Part shown: positions 1 to 7,824 of the stretch, one piece after another
Layout: every line of letters begins with the position of its first letter
How positions within the stretch are numbered: the stretch's first letter is position 1
Origin: Lactiplantibacillus daoliensis
GTDB lineage: Bacteria; Bacillota; Bacilli; Lactobacillales; Lactobacillaceae
Reading direction: 5' to 3'
DNA: 64,000 nt
Assembly (NCBI RefSeq): GCF_005405005.1
Contig: NZ_BJDH01000011.1
Location: 55,873 to 119,872 of the forward strand
The notes under the pieces: generated by a model
What the model saw: the letters and a program-made list of their open reading frames with translations, nothing else
What the model was told of the DNA's origin: nothing
The model's database searches: none
Made by a program: the position numbers and the translations under genes

Positions 1-329
1 ATCCAACTGGCGCCGTTATTTCCGCTGAACAAGCGAAACGGTTTAATCGGTTCTATCGTGCGAACACGCCATTAGGTAATCCAGAAGTGTCACCAGTATT
101 AGCCTCAGTTTCATCACTAGTTGGTTTCCCACAGACGGTCATTCACACGGCTGATCATGACACGCTGGCGCCTGAAGGTGAAACCTTTGGACATCATCTA
201 ACTTTGGCACATACTCCGGTCACGACTAAACGCTATGCCAACTCACTGCATGGCTTTACCGTCTCATTGACCGGTGCTTATCAGGAATCATTTAACGACA
301 TGGTCCAACAAATTCAACGCCTCGTGTAG
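1..329 (+). CDS. Alpha/beta hydrolase (esterase/lipase, HSL-like), C-terminal part
   Basis: This is the 3' end of a gene that begins before the window; the reading frame enters at base 3. The last 108 residues match the C-terminal end of hormone-sensitive-lipase-like esterases. A segment NPEVSPVLA precedes the core strand, followed by HTADHDTLAPEGE, which carries the acid residue of the catalytic triad, and NSLHGF, which carries the catalytic histidine. The nucleophilic serine and the HGG oxyanion motif lie outside the window. The HAD gene starts 15 bases downstream on the same strand, so the two are probably cotranscribed. The fold is clear; the substrate cannot be inferred. Confidence 0.8.
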   Translation, partial: PTGAVISAEQAKRFNRFYRANTPLGNPEVSPVLASVSSLVGFPQTVIHTADHDTLAPEGETFGHHLTLAHTPVTTKRYANSLHGFTVSLTGAYQESFNDMVQQIQRLV

Positions 330-344
330 AAAAGAGTTATCCAC

Positions 345-1028
345 ATGCTAAAATACGTTATTTTTGATTTAGACGATACGCTACTCGATTTTAGTCGTGG
401 GGAACAGGAAGGCATTCTTGACCTGTTGAAAAAGTATGGTATCACTGATTTGCAACACGGCCTTCAAGTTTACCAAGCCCATAATCACTGGGTTTGGTCA
501 CAAATTGAACACGGTGCGGATCCAGAGCCACTACTGAATCAACGATTTGCCGTTGTCTTTCAGCGGCTCGGTGTGATGGTAAACGGCCCTGCCTTGCAAC
601 ATGAATACAGCACCATCTTGGATCATAACTTTTACATTTTACCCGGTGCCACTACTTTATTAACCGATTTACAACAAGCCGGACTTAACTTAATTGTTGG
701 CACCAATGGCGTGAAAACGACCCAACTAAGCCGTTTACAAGGCTCTGGCTTGGCCCAGTATTTTCCACAGGTCTTTATTTCAGCTGACTTAGGTGTGGCG
801 AAACCAGATCCACGATTCTTTACCGCAATTTTTGACCGTAATCCGGCCATGACGCATAGTAACACCATCATGGTTGGGGATAACTTGGGCTCAGATATTA
901 GCGGTGCCATCCACGCACAACTCAAAAATATTTGGTTTAATCCACATCATCGTCCAAATGATAAAAGTTATCAACCGACTTATACTGTGGATAACTTTCA
1001 ACAACTGGAAAAAATATTACTGCACTAA
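345..1028 (+). CDS. HAD-superfamily hydrolase, YjjG/YfnB-like (nucleotidase type)
   Basis: A 227-residue cytoplasmic phosphatase of the HAD superfamily. Motif I is DLDDTLLDF at residues 8-16 and contains the nucleophilic and acid/base aspartates. Motif II is the Thr of GTNG near residue 120. Motif III is the Lys of GVAKPD near 150. Motif IV is MVGDNLGSDISGA near 177-189. An alpha-helical cap domain sits between motifs I and II. Order and length fit the YjjG/YfnB group, whose known members dephosphorylate nucleoside monophosphates, including non-canonical ones; applying that activity here is inference. It follows the esterase fragment by 15 bases and is closed by a strong terminator that overlaps its stop codon. 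The ribosome binding site is weak (AAAAGAG), so translation may depend on the upstream gene. Confidence 0.85.
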   Translation: MLKYVIFDLDDTLLDFSRGEQEGILDLLKKYGITDLQHGLQVYQAHNHWVWSQIEHGADPEPLLNQRFAVVFQRLGVMVNGPALQHEYSTILDHNFYILPGATTLLTDLQQAGLNLIVGTNGVKTTQLSRLQGSGLAQYFPQVFISADLGVAKPDPRFFTAIFDRNPAMTHSNTIMVGDNLGSDISGAIHAQLKNIWFNPHHRPNDKSYQPTYTVDNFQQLEKILLH

Positions 1029-1056
1029 AAAAAGACGTCATCATGACGTCTTTTTT
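1027..1056. terminator. Bidirectional rho-independent terminator
   Basis: A perfect hairpin with stem AAAAAAGACGTCA/TGACGTCTTTTTT and a three-base loop. It carries a T-run on the plus strand and the matching A-run on the other side. It serves the convergent HAD gene (+) and the oxidoreductase gene (-). Confidence 0.85.
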
Positions 1057-1075
1057 ACACTCCCAATTAATGACA

Positions 1076-1669
1076 CTACTCTTCAATTTGAACAAAATGC
1101 GTGTTGCCTAAACCGCCACCGACTTGCATCACGCTGCCACCATGTCGCAACTTGCCTAAGTTAATGGGACGAAAGTTCAACGGTCGTACCAGTTCAGCAA
1201 AAGTCTTCTTAGCAACAATATCGTCACCAGCATAAAATAACACCCGCCGACCCTCGCCGCTCACGTGACCATCCATAAATTCTGGTGGCAACGTGTTAAA
1301 AGCCTTAATGACTCGCGCATTATTTGCGGCAGCAGCAATCACTTCACTGCCAGTCAAAGGCGCCGTTTTTATTTTCTTGAAGTCCGCTGTAAACTGATTC
1401 GTCACATCGACAACAATCCGCTGATCATAATCTGCGACTTGCCGCAGGACAGCTGGCGCCTGTTCAAACGGGACGGCAATGATAACTAACGGTTGTTGTA
1501 ACGCCACGCTAACTTCAACAAATACGACATTGGCGGCAAATTCGTCTCGCCGCGGCGCTAAACTTGCCGCACCACTATGTCGGCTGAGCTTTACTTGATT
1601 GTCACCACGCGCAAAGGTTTGCGCCAAAACGGTACCAACAGTCCCAGCACCAACAATTCCAATTTCCAT
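1076..1669 (-). CDS. NAD(P)-binding oxidoreductase, F420-reductase-like dinucleotide-binding family
   Basis: A 197-residue protein made almost entirely of one Rossmann domain. The N-terminus MEIGIVGAGTVGTVLAQTFA contains the GxGxxG dinucleotide-binding loop. VIIAVPFEQAPAVL and VIKAFNTLPPEFM are typical of the NADPH-dependent F420 reductase/6-phosphogluconate-dehydrogenase-like family found in many Firmicutes that make no F420. The usual role there is an NAD(P)H-dependent reductase of unknown substrate. The ATG is preceded by GGTGAG at good spacing. It is an isolated gene, converging on the HAD phosphatase through a shared terminator. Family assignment is firm; the substrate is unknown. Confidence 0.8.
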   Translation of the reverse strand: MEIGIVGAGTVGTVLAQTFARGDNQVKLSRHSGAASLAPRRDEFAANVVFVEVSVALQQPLVIIAVPFEQAPAVLRQVADYDQRIVVDVTNQFTADFKKIKTAPLTGSEVIAAAANNARVIKAFNTLPPEFMDGHVSGEGRRVLFYAGDDIVAKKTFAELVRPLNFRPINLGKLRHGGSVMQVGGGLGNTHFVQIEE

Positions 1670-1776
1670 GAACTCACCTACTTAACCATGATTTAATGAG
1701 TCCATTTTAGCGAAAAGTGCACTCAAAGGGAAATATTAAGAGAATCACCCGTCTAAATTGAGCAAAAAAATTCACC

Positions 1777-1830
1777 AATTAAAATGGCACGCAAGTTATT
1801 TCAGCCATAACCAGCGTGCCATTTTCAATT
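1777..1830 (-). terminator. Terminator downstream of the malY-type gene
   Basis: A long inverted repeat, AAAATGGCACGC against GCGTGCCATTTT with a loop of about 21 bases, extended by AATT on both sides. It ends two bases before the aminotransferase stop codon. Confidence 0.75.
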
Positions 1831-1832
1831 GT

Positions 1833-3002
1833 TTAATCTTGAACCATATAAGCTTCAATACCAGCTTGCAACCGTTTTAGACCATCCGTTAATTCTGCCG
1901 TTGGACAAGCGATGTTAATTCTCAAGAAGTACTTGCCATCACCACGATAGACATCTCCCGCAGAAAGAAATAACCCAGTTTCCGAGCGAATAAATGTGGC
2001 TAACTCACTCGCATCCGCTGCGACCGCGCTGATGTCTAGCCAGATTAAATAGGTTGCCTGAGCTTCGATGACTTTAACAGCTGGTAGATTTTTAGCCACA
2101 AAAGTCTGCAGTTGACGCTGATTGTCTGCAATCTTAGTCCGTAGTTCAGCAACCCACGCATGTCCCTCACGATAAGCCGCGATACTCCCCGGAATCGCAA
2201 ATGAGTTGGGCTCAGCGAGTTCGTCATTGTTAATGGCTCGACTCACACGCTCGCGAATTGCCTGGTCTGGCATGATCAAAGTCGCCGCATGAAGTGCCGC
2301 AACATTGAAAGTTTTGCTAGGTGAGATGCAGCTAATGCTATTTGCGGCCACTGGCGCACTTAATGATGAAAATGGCGTATAGTCCTGACCATTCAACGTT
2401 AAATCACAATGAATCTCGTCAGCTAATATTAAAACGTGATGCTTCAAAGCCAGTTCACCAATATGTTGTAAGTCGGCGCGGGACCACACGATTCCAATCG
2501 GATTTTGCGGATTGCACAGAATCATCATCGTTGTTAATGGTTCCGCCAACTTTTGCTCTAAATCGGTAAAATCAATCGTGTACTGACCATCATTTTCAAC
2601 TAAATCACTGGAAAGTGTGTGTCGGCCATTATTTTCAATTGAATGATAAAACATGTTATAGACTGGCGCCTGTACCAGCACGTTATCCCCTGGTGCAGTC
2701 ATTTTGCGCACAATTGATGAAATAGCTGGCACAACCCCAGTACAAAACATCAGCCAGTCCAATTGTGGTCGAAAATGGTGCTCAGTTGCCCACCAATCAG
2801 CTACTGCTTCATAATAACTCGTTGGAATTTCTTCATAACCGAAAATGCCAAAGGCCGCCCGCTTTTTCAGTGCTGTGATAATTTCTGGTGCCGTTTGAAA
2901 GTCCATGTCGGCAATCCACATCGGTAATTCCCCAGGCTTGACGTTCCACTTAGCTGAATTCGTATGACGCCGATCGATAATTGTTTCAAAATCATACTGC
3001 AT
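1833..3002 (-). CDS. MalY/PatB-family aminotransferase (cystathionine beta-lyase type)
   Basis: A PLP-dependent fold-type I enzyme of about 389 residues. The N-terminus MQYDFETIIDRRHTNSAKWN is the standard start of the PatB/MalY family, so I place the start at 3002; the open frame upstream encodes 17 residues that do not fit the family. Further markers are LPMWIADMDF, CNPQNPIGIVWS, ADEIHCDLTL and SPSKTFNVAAL, whose Lys would form the Schiff base. Characterised members cleave cystathionine or cysteine to give homocysteine or pyruvate, ammonia and sulfide. The start codon overlaps the end of the upstream DUF3737 gene by 11 bases and there is no strong ribosome binding site, which suggests translational coupling. 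In MalY-type proteins a regulatory role is also possible. Confidence 0.85.
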   Translation of the reverse strand: MQYDFETIIDRRHTNSAKWNVKPGELPMWIADMDFQTAPEIITALKKRAAFGIFGYEEIPTSYYEAVADWWATEHHFRPQLDWLMFCTGVVPAISSIVRKMTAPGDNVLVQAPVYNMFYHSIENNGRHTLSSDLVENDGQYTIDFTDLEQKLAEPLTTMMILCNPQNPIGIVWSRADLQHIGELALKHHVLILADEIHCDLTLNGQDYTPFSSLSAPVAANSISCISPSKTFNVAALHAATLIMPDQAIRERVSRAINNDELAEPNSFAIPGSIAAYREGHAWVAELRTKIADNQRQLQTFVAKNLPAVKVIEAQATYLIWLDISAVAADASELATFIRSETGLFLSAGDVYRGDGKYFLRINIACPTAELTDGLKRLQAGIEAYMVQD

Positions 3003-3846
3003 GGCGCACACCGCTTTCATTGTCCACTGAAATAGTCGTTTGTTTAGGATCATCCATAATCACTTGTTGAATCGCCTGAGCATGAATCTTACCACTGATT
3101 GGATTCTTAACGCTGTCAATACTTGAAACGATGTCGGCATCAATATCTTTACAATATTCAAAGGCCAAGTCAGTATTTAATAATGTGCAGTTTTCAAGCG
3201 TCAGTCCATCCATGTAACAGAGGCCTTGATCACTTTCAATCGTACAGTTCACAAAACGTACATTCTTTGAGTTCCAGCCTAAATATTCACCAATAATTTT
3301 TGAATCATAAACCGTGACGTTTTCACAATTCCACAAGGCATCTTTCGTCATCAACGTGGCGTTGTGAATTTCGATGTTTTTAGCCCCATCAAAGGCATAG
3401 TTGCCGACTAGATTAAAGTCACGAATCTTGATATTTTCACTGTTCATCCCAAAGTAGTTACCGGCAGCCTGAACATCATGAATATCGATATCCCGGCTAT
3501 TCCATAACGTTTCTTCTGCATGAGGCATGTGAACGTGATCTAACTTAATTCGACTTGCCCGCCGGAATAGTTTAGGCGCTTGTAAGGTACTATTCGTAAT
3601 CGTAATGTCATCGGTATACCAAATCCCAGACCGTGACATTTCTTCAAAAATCGAGTTATTTACTCGAATATGACGACTGTACCAAAGTGGATATTTCCAC
3701 TTAAAAATCGATTGTTCTAATTCGATATTTTGGCTTTCCTTTAACGGCGACTCACCGTCTGCAAAAGTACTATTTTCAATGTGTAAATCGCGTGCCTTAA
3801 ATAAGGCCCGTTCACCGGTTAATAATTGTTGATTAATCATTTTCAT
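2992..3846 (-). CDS. DUF3737 family protein, right-handed beta-helix
   Basis: A 284-residue protein made of short repeated rungs such as NIELEQSIFK, HIRVNNSIF, DITITNSTL, NIEIHNATL, NVTVYDSKI and NVRFVNCTI. This is the signature of a parallel right-handed beta-helix; I recognise it as the DUF3737 family, which is widespread in lactobacilli and other Firmicutes. There is no signal peptide, so it is probably cytoplasmic. No catalytic residues can be named. It overlaps the aminotransferase by 11 bases, so the two are probably one transcript and possibly coupled in function. Two starts are possible (3846, or the next Met two codons in). Confidence 0.8.
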   Translation of the reverse strand: MKMINQQLLTGERALFKARDLHIENSTFADGESPLKESQNIELEQSIFKWKYPLWYSRHIRVNNSIFEEMSRSGIWYTDDITITNSTLQAPKLFRRASRIKLDHVHMPHAEETLWNSRDIDIHDVQAAGNYFGMNSENIKIRDFNLVGNYAFDGAKNIEIHNATLMTKDALWNCENVTVYDSKIIGEYLGWNSKNVRFVNCTIESDQGLCYMDGLTLENCTLLNTDLAFEYCKDIDADIVSSIDSVKNPISGKIHAQAIQQVIMDDPKQTTISVDNESGVRHAV

Positions 3847-3956
3847 TTAATTAAAACTTCTTTCTCTAAGTAACGATGCTAATTAAGATTCAATGATTAT
3901 TTTAATAGCTTCGAGTTGGTCTAAGGCAACCCCTTTAGCAAAAAAAGTTCAAAAAT

Positions 3957-5132
3957 TCAATCCACCACTCGCTCAGTAACCCTTTGACGACGAAATTCAA
4001 GCTGAATTGCAGCAGTCATTAGGATAAGTCCGCCACTCAAAACTAGTAGTCCCCAAATGCCCCACCATTGGACTAGCTGTGGTGCTAAATAAGCGCCCAG
4101 CGCGGCAGTACCATCTGTAAAAACCAAGGTTAATGCCAGCAACCGACTGACAAAGTTAGCCGGTACTTGTGTTTGAAAATAGGTATAAAATTTCAGATTA
4201 AAACAACCACGTAGACTTCCCAGCAACCATAAACCAACCCCAAACAACGGTGGTAGTGGCACTAACATTAATAGACTTATTAGTGCACCATAGCTCAGTT
4301 GAACGGCAGTTAAGCGCGGCAACCAGCGTTTAAGCAGTGGTGCCATAATGATGCCACCCGCTTCACAACCGAGATAAAGTGATAGCGCAAGCTTCGAGTG
4401 CCAAGTCGTTAAAACTAGCCACGGTACAAAGACCGCGACGACCGCATCCACTAAACAGCCGATGATTGCTAAACTTGTCAACTTGATTAGGTCTGGCCGT
4501 TGCCGAAATAACCGCCAAGCTGGTGACAGCTTTGGTCGTTTCACTGACTGTTGAACTGCCAAGGGCCGCAATTGGAATCGCTGATCTAACCATGCCGAAC
4601 ATAAGAAAGCGCCCCCCATTATCAGGATCAAACTCCGGGCGGGGACCCAGATCAGCAAACTCGCAATTAACATCGAAGCACTAATAATTGCGACTTGGCG
4701 AATTTGGGTTTGAAACCCATTGACACGGGTAATCTGCTGCGGGGCAAATAAGCGTGGCACGATGGTCTTATTACCTAATTTATAAAAGACACCAATAGCT
4801 TTATTCACGACCGAAACCGTCGCCAACGTGACCACTTGCCAAGTTGGATTCGTCATCACTAACGCCGCAGCAACAAATAATAATCCCGTCAGCAGATCAG
4901 TAACGAGCATCACAATTTTCGGATTGGTCCGTTCAATCAGCACTCCAGCCACTAAATTTAATATTAATGCTGGTGCCATCGTCAGTGCTAAGACCTGCCC
5001 TAATAACTTAGGACTGCCAGTCGCTTCAATTAATTGGACCGATACTAAATACATAAACCCATAAAAACCAAAGAATGTAATTGCCATACTGACTAAGTAG
5101 TAACTGAAATTATGTGAATGTGTTTCTCGCAA
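3957..5132 (-). CDS. Major facilitator superfamily transporter (12-TM)
   Basis: A hydrophobic protein of 391 residues with about 12 membrane segments and the layout of drug/solute exporters of the major facilitator superfamily. The best start is TTG at 5132, about 11 bases after GGGGA; no ATG lies in frame nearby. Conserved loop signatures include LVAGVLIERTNPKIVMLVTDLLTG between helices 2 and 3, a variant of the MFS motif A. The protein is unusually rich in Leu and Ala and ends in a short basic tail. The substrate cannot be read from the sequence; efflux is more likely than uptake. An AAACAA/TTGTTT inverted repeat upstream (about 5198-5215) may be an operator. Confidence 0.75.
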   Translation of the reverse strand: MRETHSHNFSYYLVSMAITFFGFYGFMYLVSVQLIEATGSPKLLGQVLALTMAPALILNLVAGVLIERTNPKIVMLVTDLLTGLLFVAAALVMTNPTWQVVTLATVSVVNKAIGVFYKLGNKTIVPRLFAPQQITRVNGFQTQIRQVAIISASMLIASLLIWVPARSLILIMGGAFLCSAWLDQRFQLRPLAVQQSVKRPKLSPAWRLFRQRPDLIKLTSLAIIGCLVDAVVAVFVPWLVLTTWHSKLALSLYLGCEAGGIIMAPLLKRWLPRLTAVQLSYGALISLLMLVPLPPLFGVGLWLLGSLRGCFNLKFYTYFQTQVPANFVSRLLALTLVFTDGTAALGAYLAPQLVQWWGIWGLLVLSGGLILMTAAIQLEFRRQRVTERVVD

Positions 5133-5292
5133 CCACTTTTCATCCCCTTTGGCTGAATACTCATGAAACTATTACCAGTGTTGTACATGAGTGAGTCAAA
5201 CAACTAATTTGTTTTATCCTAATTGTACCCGTCTCGACTGCCGAAAACTAGCGCGTTTATTTTTATATTCTTTCAATTTTTTAATAATTAAA

Positions 5293-5800
5293 GTTTGAAA
5301 GACTCAAAAGCATCACAAATATTGCAGTAACAGTAACCAGTGCGCCTAAAGTAGACTCACCTAAATTTTAGCGCTCCGTCAGTCAAAACCGGTGTGCTGT
5401 GAGGGGACGGCGCCAGCCAAGGTACGGTCTCAAAGCCGACAAAACACGTCTTTGAATTGCCCCGCGAGATTAGTCAGCCAGGAACGCAGACTAATCTCGC
5501 CGACACTGCACACCGATTTCGACTGACTCCGCTAACCGTAACTAACTGATTGATTGGAGGTCATTGCCGATAGTATCGGACGTGCAGGTGGCGTTTGACC
5601 GGCGTTCCTTTTGCCGGCCTTACACCATGGACAGCTCGGAGATTTGCGGTCTTGGCAAAGCTTCTGGGCGAGGTTCAAGACGTTTCTTAGGCTTGGACCG
5701 GTTCCTCGTCCGCATGCTATCGACAACAACCGGAAGTAGCAGTGATCGACTAGTTTTCATTACCTGATTGTTGACTTAATGGTGCAGACCAGTAATTTTC
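5293..5800 (+). repeat. Structured intergenic repeat, copy A (core 5371-5742)
   Basis: First of four related intergenic elements in the window. The core runs from GCGCTCCGTC to CGGAAGTAGC. Half 1 is closed by a long stem joining AGTCAAAACCGGTGTGC (about 5380) to GCACACCGATTTCGACT, and encloses a perfect 12-bp hairpin (5464-5475 with 5489-5500). Half 2 is closed by an imperfect stem joining CATTGCCGATAG to the segment near 5715-5730, and contains further hairpins. This copy is about 30 bases shorter than the others between the halves. A similar 16-20 base sequence beginning TTTCAATTTTTT flanks it at 5271 and 5804. It has no conserved reading frame. It fills the gap between the MFS gene and the ABC operon, both on the minus strand. 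Confidence 0.85.
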
Positions 5801-5821
5801 AACTTTCAATTTTTTGATAAT

Positions 5822-5855
5822 AAAAAAACAGCGACCCATTAATGCAGTCGCTGTC
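5822..5855 (-). terminator. Terminator of the ABC exporter operon
   Basis: Reading the minus strand, the stem ACAGCGAC/GTCGCTGT is followed by a run of seven T. It lies immediately after the 44-residue small gene. Confidence 0.85.
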
Positions 5856-5860
5856 TTAGC

Positions 5861-5995
5861 TTACTTCAATTTGATTTTAATTTTTAACTTTTTAGGATAC
5901 GCCGACTCACGAAGTCGTAAGACCGCAATCACCAAATTCAACCCACTCAACAAGCACATTAAGCCAGCTGTTAACACAGCACCTTTTCGTAACAT
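5861..5995 (-). CDS. Small membrane protein (44 aa) at the end of the ABC exporter operon
   Basis: A short gene encoding MLRKGAVLTAGLMCLLSGLN, then LVIAVLRLRESAYPKK and a Lys/Ile-rich tail. One hydrophobic helix (residues 6-26) is followed by a strongly basic C-terminus. It has an excellent ribosome binding site (GAGGTGG, five to six bases before the ATG). It starts 41 bases after the stop of the downstream ABC subunit and ends just before the operon terminator, so it is very likely a real third gene of the operon. I do not recognise a family. A small accessory or regulatory subunit of the exporter is one possibility, but that is inference from position only. Confidence 0.7.
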   Translation of the reverse strand: MLRKGAVLTAGLMCLLSGLNLVIAVLRLRESAYPKKLKIKIKLK

Positions 5996-6036
5996 GTGCG
6001 CCACCTCGCGTTTATTTACATTCAGCTTAACACAGT

Positions 6037-7824
6037 TTACTTGGCATGCGCCGAATTTTGTAATTGAATCATATCATAGTAGTACCCTTGTTGGGTCAGT
6101 AACTCATCATTTGTCCCACGTTCCACAATTTTTCCTTGATGTAACACTAAAATCAAGTCAGCATTTTGAATCGTCGATAACCGATGAGCAATCGCAATCG
6201 TTGTCCGATTTCGTTGAATGCGACTCAATCCAGTCTGAATCATTTCTTCGGTTTCCGTATCCACATTGGCCGTCGCTTCATCCAAAATTAAGATTTTGGG
6301 ATCAGTGACGATCGTCCGTGCAAATGAAATCAGTTGGCGTTGACCAGAGGAATAACTTGCCCCGCGTTCAATCACTCGCGACTCATAATTTTGTGGCAAC
6401 TCATCAATAAATTCATTGGCCGTCACAAACTTAGCCGCCGCTTCAACTTGTTCATCTGAGATTGACTCGTCAAACATCCGAATATTTGATTTAATATCAC
6501 CATAAAACATGAATGGCTCTTGTAAAACCAGCCCCAGTTTCTGGCGTAATTCTTTCGCTGGATAATCACGAATATCACGATCATCAATTAAGACTTCACC
6601 AGATTGGAATTCATAGAACCGCATTAAAACATTGATAGTTGAAGTTTTGCCACTCCCAGTCTGACCAACCAAAGCAACCGTTTGACCAGGTTCAGCGACA
6701 AATGACACATCATTTAAAACTGGATGTACCCCATCATAAGCAAAGGTCACATGTTTAAACTCAATCTTCCCACGCGTAATTTTTGCATCCGGATCGGCAT
6801 GTTGCGCTGGTGCGATCGTTTGATCATCCATAATCCGCAAAACCCGTGATCCCGCAACGACCCCATCTTGAAAATCGGAGAGATTATCCATCATTTGAGT
6901 CATTGGATTGTAAAAGTTATCCAGGTAAGTAATGAACGCGTAAACAACCCCAGCCGCCACGTAACCATTTAAGCCACGAACACCGAAGAAACCTAGAATC
7001 ATGACCGTTCCTAAAGCGTAAAACAAGTTGATGATGGGACTCAAAAGTAACGAATTGGTTCGAATCATCGCCTGTCGCGTCTTAAAATAAGCATCATTGG
7101 TGTGATCAAATTCATCGTTGATTCGCCGTTCTTGTCGGAACTGCTGAATAACGCTAATGCCAGTAATGGCTTCACTTAACTTCGTATTTAATTCACTCAA
7201 CCGTTCCCGCATCCGTCGATAAACGCGTGAACTATACCGTTGATAATACCAAATCGAAACAGCCAAAAATGGCATGAATACGAGTAACCACAAAGCAATC
7301 TCGTGGTCCGTAAAATACATGGCTAAAAATGACGAAATTACGGCAAAAAAGGCCGTAAATAAGGTATTGAATAGCGCCCAGAAATTAGAAAATGACATCG
7401 TATCGTTGGTCAACCGTGACAAGATTGAGCCACCAGGTACTTGGTCAAAATACCGCATGCCCATCCGATGCAACTTCTGGAACAACTGACGCCGGACGTT
7501 TTCCAACATGTACTCGGCACCCATCGTACTCGTGTAATTCTGGAAGAACTGCATCGCCGCACGAACGATCATGCCAAAGAAGTACAGGCCAGCAAAATAC
7601 CACAGAATTGCAATCGTTGCCTGACCCGTTCGTAAATAACGGTCAATAAACAGTTGCAGTACCTTTGGTAAATAGATATTAACTAGGCTAATGAGGCCTG
7701 ACATCATAATCGTCGTGATAAAGAACCATTTGAATGGCTTGGCATAGGGCAATAATCGCCGAATGACCGTCAACTGTTCCTTGACCGGCATGCTTCGCGC
7801 CCAAACTGATTGACGTTGTGCCAT
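6037..7824 (-). CDS. Multidrug ABC exporter subunit (ATPase plus permease), second of a heterodimer
   Basis: A 595-residue half transporter with a six-helix membrane domain (about residues 30-330) followed by an ATPase domain. Walker A is GQTGSGKTS, the signature is SSGQRQ, and Walker B plus catalytic Glu is ILILDEATANVD; the switch His is in IAHRLST. In heterodimeric type IV exporters (LmrCD, BmrCD/YheHI, TM287/288) one subunit carries the catalytic Glu and the other does not; this one has it. Its start overlaps the stop of the partner gene (TAATG), so the two are translationally coupled. Family knowledge suggests export of drugs or lipids; the substrate is not shown by the sequence. Confidence 0.88.
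   Translation of the reverse strand: MAQRQSVWARSMPVKEQLTVIRRLLPYAKPFKWFFITTIMMSGLISLVNIYLPKVLQLFIDRYLRTGQATIAILWYFAGLYFFGMIVRAAMQFFQNYTSTMGAEYMLENVRRQLFQKLHRMGMRYFDQVPGGSILSRLTNDTMSFSNFWALFNTLFTAFFAVISSFLAMYFTDHEIALWLLVFMPFLAVSIWYYQRYSSRVYRRMRERLSELNTKLSEAITGISVIQQFRQERRINDEFDHTNDAYFKTRQAMIRTNSLLLSPIINLFYALGTVMILGFFGVRGLNGYVAAGVVYAFITYLDNFYNPMTQMMDNLSDFQDGVVAGSRVLRIMDDQTIAPAQHADPDAKITRGKIEFKHVTFAYDGVHPVLNDVSFVAEPGQTVALVGQTGSGKTSTINVLMRFYEFQSGEVLIDDRDIRDYPAKELRQKLGLVLQEPFMFYGDIKSNIRMFDESISDEQVEAAAKFVTANEFIDELPQNYESRVIERGASYSSGQRQLISFARTIVTDPKILILDEATANVDTETEEMIQTGLSRIQRNRTTIAIAHRLSTIQNADLILVLHQGKIVERGTNDELLTQQGYYYDMIQLQNSAHAK

Noticed and set aside
5532..5767. Short open frames on both strands inside repeat copy A
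   Set aside because: Not preserved in copies B, C or D, which differ by insertions and stops; the conservation is in stems, not codons.
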